Source: Gemmatimonadota bacterium
Lineage (GTDB): Bacteria; Gemmatimonadota; Gemmatimonadetes; Gemmatimonadales; GWC2-71-9
Assembly (NCBI GenBank): GCA_027294455.1
Contig: JAPULZ010000044.1
Coordinates: forward strand, 1 to 64,000
Reading direction: 5' to 3'
Length of the DNA: 64,000 nucleotides
In this document: piece by piece, positions 37,878-47,965 of the stretch
How positions within the stretch are numbered: position 1 is the first letter of the stretch
How the letters are laid out: every line of letters starts with the position of its first letter
Notes under the pieces: generated by a model
The model's database searches: none
What the model saw: only the letters and a program-made list of their open reading frames with translations
What the model was told of the DNA's origin: nothing
Position numbers and translations under genes: made by a program

Positions 37878-38668
37878 ACGGCGATGGGCGCGACGATGCG
37901 TGGATGCGGATCGTAACCCTCGAGGACGAAATCTTCGTAATCGAATCCCTCGAGATTTTCGATGTCGGGGTTGAGCCGCATGCGCGGGAGCGCTCGCGGC
38001 TCGCGGCTCAGTTGCAGCGACACCTGGTCGACGTGGTTCTGGTAGATGTGAACGTCGCCGAAGGTGTGGATGAACTCCCCCGGCTCCAACGAAAGGATCT
38101 GCGCGATCACGAGAGCGAGGAGGGCGTACGAGGCGAGGTTGAACGGGACGCCGAGGAACAGGTCGGCGCTGCGCTGGTAGAGTTGGCACGACAGCTTGCC
38201 GTCGACTACGTAGAACTGAAACAGCACGTGACACGGTGCGAGCGCCATCTTCGGAATATCGGCGACATTCCAGGCGCTCACGATGAGGCGCCGCGAGCTG
38301 GGATTGTCGCGCACCTCCGCAATGACGTTCTGCAGCTGGTCGATGTGACGTCCATCGGGTGCCGGCCATGACCGCCATTGGTGGCCGTAGATCGGTCCCA
38401 GGTCTCCCCGCTCGTCCGCCCACTGATTCCAAATGGTCACGCCGTGATCGTTGAGGTATCCTACGTTGGTGTCGCCACGCAGGAACCAGAGCAACTCGTA
38501 GATGATCGACTTGAGATGCACCTTCTTGGTCGTCAGCAGCGGAAACCCGTGCGACAAGTCGAACCGCATTTGATACCCAAACACGCTCAGCGTACCGGTA
38601 CCGGTGCGATCTTCCTTGGCATTGCCGTGGTCCATCACGTGTCGAAGCAGGTCGAGATACTGTTTCAT
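37874..38668 (-). CDS. thyA: Thymidylate synthase
   Basis: [67 protein letters not shown], overlaps folA. Confidence 0.97.
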   Translation of the reverse strand: MKQYLDLLRHVMDHGNAKEDRTGTGTLSVFGYQMRFDLSHGFPLLTTKKVHLKSIIYELLWFLRGDTNVGYLNDHGVTIWNQWADERGDLGPIYGHQWRSWPAPDGRHIDQLQNVIAEVRDNPSSRRLIVSAWNVADIPKMALAPCHVLFQFYVVDGKLSCQLYQRSADLFLGVPFNLASYALLALVIAQILSLEPGEFIHTFGDVHIYQNHVDQVSLQLSREPRALPRMRLNPDIENLEGFDYEDFVLEGYDPHPRIVAPIAV

Positions 38669-40362
38669 GGCGCGGTGCCGTCCGTGACCGGTTCGCCGGG
38701 TCCGTTCATGCCGCGACAGAGCTCGAGCTTCGGCGTGGCCCAGCCGCCGTTGCGTTCCATTTCCCACAGACGGCGCCCGATGGGCTCGGGGATTTTTGCC
38801 GCCGCCGGTCCGACCTTGAGATGAGCCAAGGGATCGGCCCCTGAGCCGCCGACGATGACGCCCGGGTTCAAGATCCCCGCAGGGTCGAAGGCTTCCTTTA
38901 CCATCCCGAACATCGATGTTACGTGGGCCCCGTACATGCGTTCCAGGACGGGAGCCCGCAGCCGCCCGTCGCCATGCTCGCCACTTACCGTACCGTGCAA
39001 CGTGACGATGATTTCCGTGACGCGGTCGAGCAGCACACGAAGTCGCTCGTGGAAATCCGGCTCGGTGGTGTCAACCAGCGCGTTGACGTGCAGATGACCG
39101 TCGCCGGCATGACCGAACGCTACGATCTCGATGGCCACATCCTTCGCGGCTTGCCGCACGCGGCAGACGTATTCCCCGAGTGCCTCGGTCGGAACGCACC
39201 CGTCCTCCACGATTTGCAGCGAGCGGCGCGTCGGCGGTAGCTCGGCGAGGCGGCGACTCGCCGCGTGCCGCAGCTCCCACAGCCGCTCCCGCGCGGTCGC
39301 GTCCAGGGCCGTCTCGACGTAGACGCACCAGGGGCGGGTGGTGCGGACCGCGTCGCCGACCACGCCCCGCGCGGCGTCGGTCGTGCCTCGCTCGAATTCC
39401 ACCAACAACACCGCATCGACGCCCTGGAGAGGAAACGCCTCGGGGGCGGCGATCTCCAAGAAGGTGCGGTCGAGCAGCTCGATGGCGCTGGGGTCGAGCG
39501 TGGAGAGTTGTGTGACGATGTCGCCCACGGCGGCGATATCCGCGATGGCCAAGAGCACCGCGGACACGGCACTGGGCACGAAGTCCAGGCTGAGTTCCAC
39601 GCGAGTGATGAACCCCAACGTGCCCTCGGAGCCGATGATCAGGTCCAAGATGTCTTCGGACTCCAGGTACGCGTCGAGGGCGTACCCCGAGGAGTTCTTG
39701 ATCCCGGAAGGAAAACAGTGCGCAATGCGTGCCCGGTTCTCCAGCAGGGTGCCCCGCACCCGGGATTCGAAACGATCCTCCACCGCGAGGCGCTCCACCA
39801 ACGTCCGCCGCTGACGCTTGGTAGGGCGCCGTGGGGTTCTGCCCTGCTTGCGCCCGATCCAACCCGCCTGGCCGTCGGCTGTGACGAACTCCACTCCCTG
39901 GACCCACCGGCGCACGCTCCCGTACTTGAACGTTCTGGCGCCGGACGCGTTGGTGGCGGTCATCCCACCGATGGTGCAGAATCTGCCGCTCGACGGATCC
40001 GGCGGCAGGCGCAGTCCCAGGTGGCCGGCGGCCTCGTTCACCTCCGCCAATGTAGCGCCCGCGCCGGCATTGGCGCGCTGGTCGATGGAAACCGCCAGCG
40101 GCCGGCGCAGCCGGTGGAGATCGACCAGCACTCCCCTGCCGACGTTGCCGCCGGCCATGCCGCTCCCCGCTCCGCGCGGCACCAAGGAAATCGCCTGTGT
40201 GGCGGCCATGCGCACCAAGGCCAGCAGGTCGCCCACGTCCTCGGGAATCGCCACGGCGTCGGGCACGATGCGAAAGGGGCCGGCGCCTTCGCTATAGGCG
40301 CTGCGTGCCGCCCGATCGGTATGGAACTCGCCGGCGAATCCGGCGGGGGCGTGGACCGACAT
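38665..40362 (-). CDS. FAD-binding oxidase (GlcD/D-lactate dehydrogenase-like)
   Basis: [67 protein letters not shown]. Confidence 0.9.
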   Translation of the reverse strand: MSVHAPAGFAGEFHTDRAARSAYSEGAGPFRIVPDAVAIPEDVGDLLALVRMAATQAISLVPRGAGSGMAGGNVGRGVLVDLHRLRRPLAVSIDQRANAGAGATLAEVNEAAGHLGLRLPPDPSSGRFCTIGGMTATNASGARTFKYGSVRRWVQGVEFVTADGQAGWIGRKQGRTPRRPTKRQRRTLVERLAVEDRFESRVRGTLLENRARIAHCFPSGIKNSSGYALDAYLESEDILDLIIGSEGTLGFITRVELSLDFVPSAVSAVLLAIADIAAVGDIVTQLSTLDPSAIELLDRTFLEIAAPEAFPLQGVDAVLLVEFERGTTDAARGVVGDAVRTTRPWCVYVETALDATARERLWELRHAASRRLAELPPTRRSLQIVEDGCVPTEALGEYVCRVRQAAKDVAIEIVAFGHAGDGHLHVNALVDTTEPDFHERLRVLLDRVTEIIVTLHGTVSGEHGDGRLRAPVLERMYGAHVTSMFGMVKEAFDPAGILNPGVIVGGSGADPLAHLKVGPAAAKIPEPIGRRLWEMERNGGWATPKLELCRGMNGPGEPVTDGTAP

Positions 40363-40414
40363 GCCTCAATGTAATCAGGGACGGCGAGCGGGGATGGACC
40401 GGGACGCGCGGTGA

Positions 40415-41467
40415 CTACTCTCCCGCGAGCAACTTGAAGTATCGTCGGACGAGCGTGTTGATCGGCGCGATCGCCGCGGTCATGCCCACTGTGCGATACA
40501 CCTCGCCGCGCGTGATCTTCACCTTGTGCTCCGGATGGAGCAGCCGCCCCTCGCGAGCCGCGATATTGAGGGTCCGCACGGCAAAGTAGAGCGACGTCAG
40601 ACAAAACATGCGCACGCGGCACTCGGTTCGCGGCAGCCGCACACAGTATTCCAGCGCGTCGTCGAGGTGGCGTCTGGCCTTGGCGATCAGCGTCGCCATC
40701 ACTTGTCGCGCCGGCTCGGCATGGGCAGGGTCGTGCAGCTGCCCGGGAACGATCCCCGCTTGGCGGTACAGCTCCTCGGGCACGAAGCTCCAACCGCGCT
40801 GCCGATCGTCAGCGACGTCCTTGATGATGTTGGTGAGCTGCAGGCCTAAGCCGAAGCTGTTGGCGAGTGGCTTCAACGCGGCGTAATGGCGCGGGGTGAT
40901 GTCGATGCGCACCGTGGCGAACAAATCGGTGAGCAGGTGGCCCACGGTCCCCGCCACGTAATAGCAATAGCGATCGAGATCGTGCATGCTGGCCAGCGCC
41001 CTCGGGTTTTGAGGGTCGCCGTCCCGATAACGCGCGGCGAAGCCCGCCATGCCCGTGCACATCTCCTTCACCCATTGGCGGATGGCCATCTGTTGCGAAC
41101 TCGGAAGCCGCCCGAATTCCCGCAGCACCGCGTCCGCTTCCCGCGCCAGCTCTTCTTCGTCGGTGCGGGCCGACTCGAACAGCTCGGTGATATGACTGGC
41201 GTCGGGGTCGCCGGTGGCGACGCACTCGCCGAAGTGTTCGAGCGCTTCGCTCTTCTGCTCGGCCGACAGATCCGCGGAGTCTTCGATCGTATCTGCGATG
41301 CGACACAGGAGGTATGCCAGCAGCACGGGATGCTCGAGGTCGGACGGGAGCAGTCGAATGCACAGCGCGAACGTGCGCGACACCTTGGGCAGCATGTCGC
41401 TACAGTACGCGCGGTCGCCCTTGATCCCGCGGCCGGGACGCTCCACGGAGACTCGCCGCTGATGCAT
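40415..41467 (-). CDS. Squalene/phytoene synthase family protein
   Basis: SRTFALCIRLLPSDLEHPVLLAYLLCRIADTIEDS, GLGLQLTNIIKDVADDRQRG; start uncertain. Confidence 0.88.
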   Translation of the reverse strand: MHQRRVSVERPGRGIKGDRAYCSDMLPKVSRTFALCIRLLPSDLEHPVLLAYLLCRIADTIEDSADLSAEQKSEALEHFGECVATGDPDASHITELFESARTDEEELAREADAVLREFGRLPSSQQMAIRQWVKEMCTGMAGFAARYRDGDPQNPRALASMHDLDRYCYYVAGTVGHLLTDLFATVRIDITPRHYAALKPLANSFGLGLQLTNIIKDVADDRQRGWSFVPEELYRQAGIVPGQLHDPAHAEPARQVMATLIAKARRHLDDALEYCVRLPRTECRVRMFCLTSLYFAVRTLNIAAREGRLLHPEHKVKITRGEVYRTVGMTAAIAPINTLVRRYFKLLAGE

Positions 41468-41501
41468 GACGTAGCGAGAGGGGCGCGTACCGGTGTGCGC
41501 G

Positions 41502-41984
41502 CTACCCGCCAAGTCGCTCCTTGACTCCATCGAGGATTCGCACGAGGATCTGCTCTCCTTCGTGGCCAGGTGGAACCATCAACTCGGCTGCTCGGTCCGG
41601 CAACGACGGATCGGCGACGGGGCGATAGACGGCCTCGGATGTCAGCTGGTAGCCCAGCGGCCCCAGGGGATCGATCCAAAACCGCAACAAAATCACGCGA
41701 TCCGGCCGGTTGAGGTCCCCGTCGTCCGACCGCCCGGTCGCCATGTTGAACCACCGGGTTTCGAAATATCGATCTAACTCGCTCGACACTGCAATCGCAA
41801 ACCCCAGCTCGATACTGCGCCTTTGGAGCTCCGCGAGCAAGTCGGCAGGCTGCATGTCGAGCGTATCCACGAACGCTTCGGGCAGCGGCATGAACGGGGG
41901 GCGCACCGTCCCGATTGAGGGGCAGCCGGCTACCAAACCTGCGGCGAGGAGGGCCGCCGCCGCAACCAGCCGGCTAGAGACCAA
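41502..41984 (-). CDS. Lipoprotein of unknown function
   Basis: MVSSRLVAAAALLAAGLVAGCPSIG lipobox; plausible coding composition. Confidence 0.6.
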   Translation of the reverse strand: MVSSRLVAAAALLAAGLVAGCPSIGTVRPPFMPLPEAFVDTLDMQPADLLAELQRRSIELGFAIAVSSELDRYFETRWFNMATGRSDDGDLNRPDRVILLRFWIDPLGPLGYQLTSEAVYRPVADPSLPDRAAELMVPPGHEGEQILVRILDGVKERLGG

Positions 41985-42861
41985 GCTGCGATACGGTCGG
42001 CTGTTCGGTCGAGTAATCGTAGAACCCCTTGCCCGTCTTCCGGCCGTACCAGCCCGCGAGGACCATACGCTTGAGCAGAGGCGGCGGGGCGTAGCGCTGC
42101 TCCCGATACTCGTCGAACATGATCTCGGCGATCTTGAGGGTGGTATCCAGGCCGACGAAATCCAACAGGGTGAGCGGGCCCATGGGATGCCCCGTGCCGA
42201 GGACCATGCCCTTGTCGATGTCCTCGACGGATCCCACCCCGTGCTCCAGCGCGCGAATCGCGTCGATGAGATACGGCACCAGCAGCAGGTTCACGATGAA
42301 CCCCGAGTTGTCCTTGGCGGCGATGGGCTCCTTCCCGAGCGCTTTACCGAAGGCCACGGCTCGATCGAAGCTCGCGGTACTCGTGGTGACGGTGCGCACG
42401 ACCTCGACGAGCTTCATGAGGGGGACTGGATTGAAGAAATGCATGCCGACGAAACGATCGCCACGCTCGGTCGCCGCCGCCATGGCGGCAATCGTGAGGC
42501 TCGACGTGTTCGACGCGAAGATCGTGTGCTCGGGACAAAGGGTGTCGAGCTGCTTCCAGAGACCGTTCTTGAGCTCGAGATCCTCGGTTATCGCCTCGAT
42601 GACGATGTCACAGTCTTTGAGGGCGGCGAGGTCGGTCGTGAACGTCAACCGCGCCAGCGTGTCGTCGCGCTCCTTCGCGGACAGCTTTGCTTTTTCCACG
42701 AACTTGGCGAGGGACCTCTCGATGGCCGCCGCGCCCTTCTCGTTGAACTCGTCCGATACCTCCCGGACGACGGTCTCGTGGCCGGTTGTCGCGGCGACCT
42801 GTGCGATGCCCCGTCCCATCAGCCCGCAGCCCAACACACCCACCTTCTTTATGTCTGTCAT
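41974..42861 (-). CDS. 3-hydroxyacyl-CoA / 3-hydroxybutyryl-CoA dehydrogenase
   Basis: VGVLGCGLMGRGIAQVAATTGHETVV, SNTSSLTIAAMA, GMHFFNPVPLMKLVEVV, KDNSGFIVN. Confidence 0.95.
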   Translation of the reverse strand: MTDIKKVGVLGCGLMGRGIAQVAATTGHETVVREVSDEFNEKGAAAIERSLAKFVEKAKLSAKERDDTLARLTFTTDLAALKDCDIVIEAITEDLELKNGLWKQLDTLCPEHTIFASNTSSLTIAAMAAATERGDRFVGMHFFNPVPLMKLVEVVRTVTTSTASFDRAVAFGKALGKEPIAAKDNSGFIVNLLLVPYLIDAIRALEHGVGSVEDIDKGMVLGTGHPMGPLTLLDFVGLDTTLKIAEIMFDEYREQRYAPPPLLKRMVLAGWYGRKTGKGFYDYSTEQPTVSQLGL

Positions 42862-42909
42862 GGTTCTTCCCGGGTATTGGAATGTGATCCTTCGGTTGAC
42901 CGCGCCCGC

Positions 42910-43755
42910 TCACCGACCCCAGTTCTTCCCGATGTTTTTGATCTCGGCCGTGAGGCGCTTGACGAAATCCTCCGGCCGCGATTTGGGCAGTGTCTTGGAC
43001 ACGTCGATCTCGCCCCGTTCGAGCCGGTCGAGGACCTGCTCGAGGGCCACGTGCACCCGCTCCACCTGCGCTCGATGGCCCCGGGCGATGGCCCAGCCGC
43101 CCGCGACGCCCGCGATGGCGGGAAGCACCGCGGCCACGGAGGCGACGCCGAGCACGACGGCGACCGCCGTCATGGCCGCCCCGGAGCTCATGAACGCCGT
43201 GCCGCCACCGATGCGTCTGCCCCGTGTGTTGGAGATATCGGCAATCAGGGTCACGTGGCACCACCCGGCTTCCAACACCTGGATCTGTCCGACGATCTCC
43301 CGGGCGCGCGACAGCGCGTAGTGCCGGCCGCTCAGTCCCATTCCCCGCTTCATGGCTGTGAGCCAGTCCTTGCGGGCCTCCCATGACGTCCCCGTCGGGT
43401 AGCGACGCTTGACGGCCAGAAGCTCGACCTCGGTCATCCAGTGGCCCAGGGTCTCCTCGACCCCGGGTCCCTCACCCGGCACCGTGCGGTCTGCCGTTAC
43501 CCGCCGCGGACCCGCCAGCTTGGCGAGGAAACCGCCGTCTCCCGCCGTGATGGCGCGCGCGCGTTCCTCGAAGAGGGCGCGTTGAAGGTGTTTGGCGGGG
43601 ATTCCCACCTCCTCGCCGAGCTCCATCACCTCCCGCTCGGTCAGGTGCTCACCGATCTCCCGGCCGCTCGTCTGCAGCTCCGCCGCGCGGTGGATGATCC
43701 GTTCCAACGCTTCGCGACTGATGCGCTCGTCCGATGGAACCAGCTCGCCGGCCAT
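42910..43755 (-). CDS. Conserved-looking protein with C-terminal hydrophobic hairpin, unknown function
   Basis: Long ORF between dehydrogenase and thiolase; MAGELVPSDERISREALERIIHRAAELQ...; hydrophobic TAVAVVLGVASVAAVLPAIAGVAGGWAIA. Confidence 0.7.
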   Translation of the reverse strand: MAGELVPSDERISREALERIIHRAAELQTSGREIGEHLTEREVMELGEEVGIPAKHLQRALFEERARAITAGDGGFLAKLAGPRRVTADRTVPGEGPGVEETLGHWMTEVELLAVKRRYPTGTSWEARKDWLTAMKRGMGLSGRHYALSRAREIVGQIQVLEAGWCHVTLIADISNTRGRRIGGGTAFMSSGAAMTAVAVVLGVASVAAVLPAIAGVAGGWAIARGHRAQVERVHVALEQVLDRLERGEIDVSKTLPKSRPEDFVKRLTAEIKNIGKNWGR

Positions 43756-43764
43756 GTGCTCGAT

Positions 43765-44970
43765 CTAGAACGCTTCGACGATGACGGCCGCGCCCTGCCC
43801 GCCCCCGATGCACGCCGTGCCGAGGCCCAGTTGTTTGCCGGCGCCCCGGAGGGCGTGCAGCAGATGGAGGGTGATCCGGGTCCCGGTCGACGCCAGGGGA
43901 TGGCCGATGGCGATCGCCCCGCCGTGCACGTTGGTCTTCTCGGGGTCGAGATCCAACTCTCGCTCGACGGCAAGATATTGGGCCGCGAAGGCCTCGTTGA
44001 CCTCCACGAGATCCATGTCGTCCAGGGACATGCCGGCCTTGGCGAGTGCCTTCTGGGAGGCCGGGACCGGCCCGATGCCCATGTACTTGGGTTCCACCCC
44101 CACCACGGCCCACGCGACGAGCCGGCCGATGGGCTCGAGCCCGTGCTGGCTCGCGAAGTCCTCGCCGGCAATGACGGTGGCGGCGCCGCCGTCGCAGATG
44201 CCCGAGGCATTCCCGGCGGTGACCACGCCGTCCTTCTTGAAGTACGGCGCCAGGGTGGCGAGCACGTCGGTGGTGGTTTCCGGACGCATGTGTTCGTCGG
44301 CGCGCCAGTCTTCCGTTTGCTTCGTCTTGCGGTTCTTGATGGGGACGGGAATGACTTCGTGTTCGAAGACGCACTCTTCCCACGCCTTGGCGGCCCGCTG
44401 CTGGCTGCGAAACGCTACCTCGTCCACGTCTTTCCGGGGCAGCGCGTATTTTTCGGCGAGATTCTCCGCCGTTTCGGCCATGGAGAAGCCGCACTGTGGA
44501 TCCGAGAGGGCCTCCCACAACGTATCCTCGAACTGGCTCGCCGGGCCGAGCCGGATTCCCCACCGGGCACCACGTACCACGTGCGGAGCCTGGCTCATCG
44601 ACTCCGCGCCCCCGGCGAGGACGACGCTCGACTCGTCGAGGAGGATCTGCTGCGCGCCCTGAATGATCGATTCGAACCCCGAGCCGCACAGACGGTTGAC
44701 GGTCACGGCCGGGGTTTCGATGGGGAGCCCAGCCTGCAGCGCCACATGCCTGGCGAGATAAATGGCATCGGCCGACGTCTGTTGCGCGTTGCCGAACACG
44801 CAGTGGTCGAACTGCTCAGGCGGGACCCCGGATTGGGCGATAGCGTGCTCCGCGGCGATGGCCCCCAGCTTGGTGGCGGAGAGGCCCTTCAAAACGCCGC
44901 CAAATGTGCCGTAGCCTGTCCGGACACCGGACAGAAACACGACATCCTTGTTCCTACCTTGGGTCTTCAT
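43765..44970 (-). CDS. Acetyl-CoA C-acyltransferase (thiolase)
   Basis: NRLCGSGFESIIQGAQQI, GGAESMSQAPHVVRG, NVHGGAIAIGHPLASTGTRI, TACIGGGQGAAVIVE. Confidence 0.95.
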   Translation of the reverse strand: MKTQGRNKDVVFLSGVRTGYGTFGGVLKGLSATKLGAIAAEHAIAQSGVPPEQFDHCVFGNAQQTSADAIYLARHVALQAGLPIETPAVTVNRLCGSGFESIIQGAQQILLDESSVVLAGGAESMSQAPHVVRGARWGIRLGPASQFEDTLWEALSDPQCGFSMAETAENLAEKYALPRKDVDEVAFRSQQRAAKAWEECVFEHEVIPVPIKNRKTKQTEDWRADEHMRPETTTDVLATLAPYFKKDGVVTAGNASGICDGGAATVIAGEDFASQHGLEPIGRLVAWAVVGVEPKYMGIGPVPASQKALAKAGMSLDDMDLVEVNEAFAAQYLAVERELDLDPEKTNVHGGAIAIGHPLASTGTRITLHLLHALRGAGKQLGLGTACIGGGQGAAVIVEAF

Positions 44971-45054
44971 GGAAATTCTCCGTTGTGCATCCCGCTCGAT
45001 GGGAGCGGGAACGCAATATGACGGGGGGGAAAAGGGGCGGGCAAGTGGGAGTGA

Positions 45055-46128
45055 TCAGGCAGCGCCCGCGATGTGCTCCTCGATGAAGCGGCCCACGTCA
45101 CGCGTCGTCGCGTGACCACCCAGATCCGGCGTCGTGACACCCTCGGCCAGTGCTGCCCGGACGGCGGCCAGAATGCGGCCGGCACCGTCTTCCAGCCCCA
45201 AATCGGCCAGCATCAGGCCGCCGCTGAGCACGGCCGCCAGGGGGTTGGCCTGTCCGGTGCCGACCAGGGGCGGCGCAGAGCCGTGTACCGGCTCGAAAAG
45301 CCCGGCCCGCCCGGGATGCAGATTCCCGCTCGCGGCCACGCCGAGACCGCCCACCAGCTCAGCCCCCAGGTCGGACAAGATGTCTCCGAAGAGATTGCTG
45401 GTCACGATCACCTCGAAACGCTCCGGATCGCGCACCAGTTCCATCGCCAGGGCGTCGACGTAGCGGTGCTCCTGCTCGATGCTCGAATACTCCGCGCCCA
45501 CTTGCTCGAAAAGCCGTCCCCAGAGGCGATGGGCGGGAATGGCATTGGACTTGTCGCTCATGGTGACGCGACGCTTGCCGTGGGCCTCGGCCCAGGCGAA
45601 CGCCGCGCGAATGATGCGCTCGACCTTGACAGCCGTGTGCACTTCCTCGGCGACTTGCTCCTCTTGGGGTGTGCCCACGTGGTGCGCGGCGCCGCGCCCC
45701 AGGTAGCTCCCCGCGGTGTTCTCCCGAAAGATGACGAAGTCGATCGCTCGACTAGCGTTCCCGGCCGCGGGTTTCAGCGGACAGAGATCGGCGTGCAGCA
45801 GTGTGCAGGGGCGAAAATTGATGTAGAGGTCGAGCTTGAATCGCAGGCCGAGCAGAATATCGCGGGCGTGTTCGTTGCCCGGCACACGCGGATCACCCAA
45901 GGCCCCGAGCAGGATGGAGTGCACGTCGTCCCGTAGGTGCCGGAATGCCTTCTCCGGAAGGGTTTCCCCCGTCTCCAGATAATGCTCGGCGCCGTACGGC
46001 AGTCGCTCCCACGCCAGGCTCGCGTCACTCTTGCGCGCCGCGGCGTCGATGGCCGGGATCGCCGTCTCGACGACTTCGGGTCCGATGCCGTCCCCGCCGA
46101 TGACGGCGATGGTGTACTGGGTGGGCAA
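45055..46128 (-). CDS. Isocitrate/isopropylmalate dehydrogenase family protein
   Basis: IAVIGGDGIGPEVVETAIPAIDA, VTMSDKSNAIP, NLFGDILSDLGAELVGGLGVAASGNL, FEPVHGSAP; inferred TTG start LPTQYTIAVIGGDG. Confidence 0.88.
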   Translation of the reverse strand: MPTQYTIAVIGGDGIGPEVVETAIPAIDAAARKSDASLAWERLPYGAEHYLETGETLPEKAFRHLRDDVHSILLGALGDPRVPGNEHARDILLGLRFKLDLYINFRPCTLLHADLCPLKPAAGNASRAIDFVIFRENTAGSYLGRGAAHHVGTPQEEQVAEEVHTAVKVERIIRAAFAWAEAHGKRRVTMSDKSNAIPAHRLWGRLFEQVGAEYSSIEQEHRYVDALAMELVRDPERFEVIVTSNLFGDILSDLGAELVGGLGVAASGNLHPGRAGLFEPVHGSAPPLVGTGQANPLAAVLSGGLMLADLGLEDGAGRILAAVRAALAEGVTTPDLGGHATTRDVGRFIEEHIAGAA

Positions 46129-46132
46129 TGTC

Positions 46133-46855
46133 CTAGCGGTCCGCGACCGCCGTCCCGCACGTGATGCAGAACCGCCATGCCGATTCGAGTGCACCTCCGC
46201 AGGATGTGCACGCCAACCCTTGCAGATCGCGGCCGCAGAAGGGACAAAAGTTTGCGGTGCGCGTCCACGGCAACGTCGCGCCACACGCGCCGCACGAGCT
46301 TTCCCGCGCCTCGCGGGCGGAGTCGGGCACCGTCCCGATCACCTCTTCGGCCGCCGGCTCCTCGCTGACGACATCGGATGGTGGGGCCGCGGCGTCCAAG
46401 TGCTCCAGGGTCTCCGACACCGGTTTGAACCGTGAGTCGTCGTCGCTGTACGAATAGACCTGCACTTCATCGGGGTCCGGCGGTGGCGCGTAGGCCTCAT
46501 GCGCCTCGGTCACTGTGCGGACGGCGCCGGAGTTCAAATACACGTGGGCGGCCGCGTATTCTCGGACCGCGGCGCCGTTCGGGTTCACCGATCGCGCTTC
46601 TTCGGCCAGCGCGTCCTGTACTTCGGGAGTATCCAGCGACACAAAGCCGCCCTCGCCGGTGAGCATGCGCAGGAGCGCCACCTCGTAGTCTTCGTTGGTG
46701 TCAAACCCGAGCGCGGCGCGATAGTGTCGGTAGGGGACGAGGTTCTGATAGATCTCGGAGATCTGGATCGGGGATCGCAGCCGGTCGGGGTCGGACGTGT
46801 TGAGGACGTCGACCAATTGCCGGAACAGCCGCTCCACTTCGTCAATCGGGGCCAC
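46133..46855 (-). CDS. Protein with C-terminal double zinc ribbon
   Basis: CGACGATLPWTRTANFCPFCG and CTSCGGALESAWRFCITCG. Confidence 0.75.
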   Translation of the reverse strand: MAPIDEVERLFRQLVDVLNTSDPDRLRSPIQISEIYQNLVPYRHYRAALGFDTNEDYEVALLRMLTGEGGFVSLDTPEVQDALAEEARSVNPNGAAVREYAAAHVYLNSGAVRTVTEAHEAYAPPPDPDEVQVYSYSDDDSRFKPVSETLEHLDAAAPPSDVVSEEPAAEEVIGTVPDSAREARESSCGACGATLPWTRTANFCPFCGRDLQGLACTSCGGALESAWRFCITCGTAVADR

Positions 46856-46856
46856 C

Positions 46857-47351
46857 TTACCTCCACGCGTCTTTCCACTGATCGTAGTGCACGGGAATCA
46901 CGCCGGCGCTGGTGAGGAGCTCGCCGCCGCTCGGATCGCGATATGCGGAGCGATAGAAGACGTGCGTGACGCCCGAGTTGATCATGAGTTTGGCGCACAT
47001 CACGCATGGGCTGTTGGTGACGAACACCACCTTGTCTTTCACCGACCCCGGAGCTTTCACCAATGCATTCACCTCGGAGTGAATGCAACCGCAGTTGCCG
47101 GGGACGGTCGAGTCGCACCGGTTGGGGAGCCCCGTCGCGTTCCCGTTGTAACCGATGGCCAGCACGTTTTCCATGCGGGCATCGGTCACCACCGTCCCGA
47201 CCTGTAGTCGTGCGCACGTGGAGCGTTTGGCCAACTCTTCGGCCATGCGCATGTACACCTCGTAGAGCGGAATACGCTCGGTGTCGGGTCCGTCGGCCAC
47301 GAGATTCAACGGATGGGTGTTCTCGATCACGCCGTCTTTTGGAGTCGTCAT
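46857..47351 (-). CDS. dCMP deaminase family protein
   Basis: CARLQVGTVVTDARMENVLAIGYNGNATGLPN, CGCIHSEVNAL, TNSPCVMCAKLMINSGV. Confidence 0.92.
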   Translation of the reverse strand: MTTPKDGVIENTHPLNLVADGPDTERIPLYEVYMRMAEELAKRSTCARLQVGTVVTDARMENVLAIGYNGNATGLPNRCDSTVPGNCGCIHSEVNALVKAPGSVKDKVVFVTNSPCVMCAKLMINSGVTHVFYRSAYRDPSGGELLTSAGVIPVHYDQWKDAWR

Positions 47352-47956
47352 ACCTTTGTCATGTGTTTTTGTTCGCGTTCCGTGAAATCTCGGTCGGGAT
47401 CGTAATCGCCGAACTCCCCGGTGGCCTGCTCACGCTCGAGCCAGTCGATGAACCGCGACTCGACGAATCCATTACTGTGCATTTGTTGCTCCGCGGCACC
47501 CACGGCCAGCTGGTCAGCGTACTCGTTCTTGGCGTGTCCCGCATGCCCCCGCACCCATTTCCATGTGACCGGGTTGTGCCGATCGAGCTCGTGCAACGCT
47601 TGCCACAGCTGCAGGTTCTCGACCGCGCCACCCTGGCGGCGCCAATCGTTGCGCTTCCACCGATGGACCCAATCGGTGGCCCCCTTCACCAGATAGGTCG
47701 AATCCGAATAGTAAGTGATGGCCGGCGCCTGCTCCGCGCCGAGCGTCTGGAGAATCTCGATGGCGCCGGCGAGGGCCATTTGGTTGTTGGTCGTGTTGGG
47801 TGACGAGAGAAGGAAATCGCATCGCTCGATGGCGCCGTTCGTCCGGCGTTCCACCAACGCTCCTGCGCCGCCCCGACTTGGGCCGGCGTTTTGATTGCCG
47901 AGGCAGCTCTCATCGGCATGGACGAGCACGAAAGGTTGACGACGCCTTGGATTCAC
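47348..47956 (-). CDS. rnhA: Ribonuclease H
   Basis: HADESCLGNQNAGPSRGGAGAL, TTNNQMALAGAIEIL, YYSDSTYLVKGATDWVHRWKRNDWRRQGG, VRGHAGHAKNEYADQLA. Confidence 0.88.
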   Translation of the reverse strand: MNPRRRQPFVLVHADESCLGNQNAGPSRGGAGALVERRTNGAIERCDFLLSSPNTTNNQMALAGAIEILQTLGAEQAPAITYYSDSTYLVKGATDWVHRWKRNDWRRQGGAVENLQLWQALHELDRHNPVTWKWVRGHAGHAKNEYADQLAVGAAEQQMHSNGFVESRFIDWLEREQATGEFGDYDPDRDFTEREQKHMTKV

Positions 47957-47965
47957 GAAGGCGGA

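Noticed and set aside
41710-45021. Long plus-strand ORFs (558 and 526 aa) opposite the dehydrogenase/thiolase genes
   Set aside because: Antisense shadows of well-supported minus-strand genes
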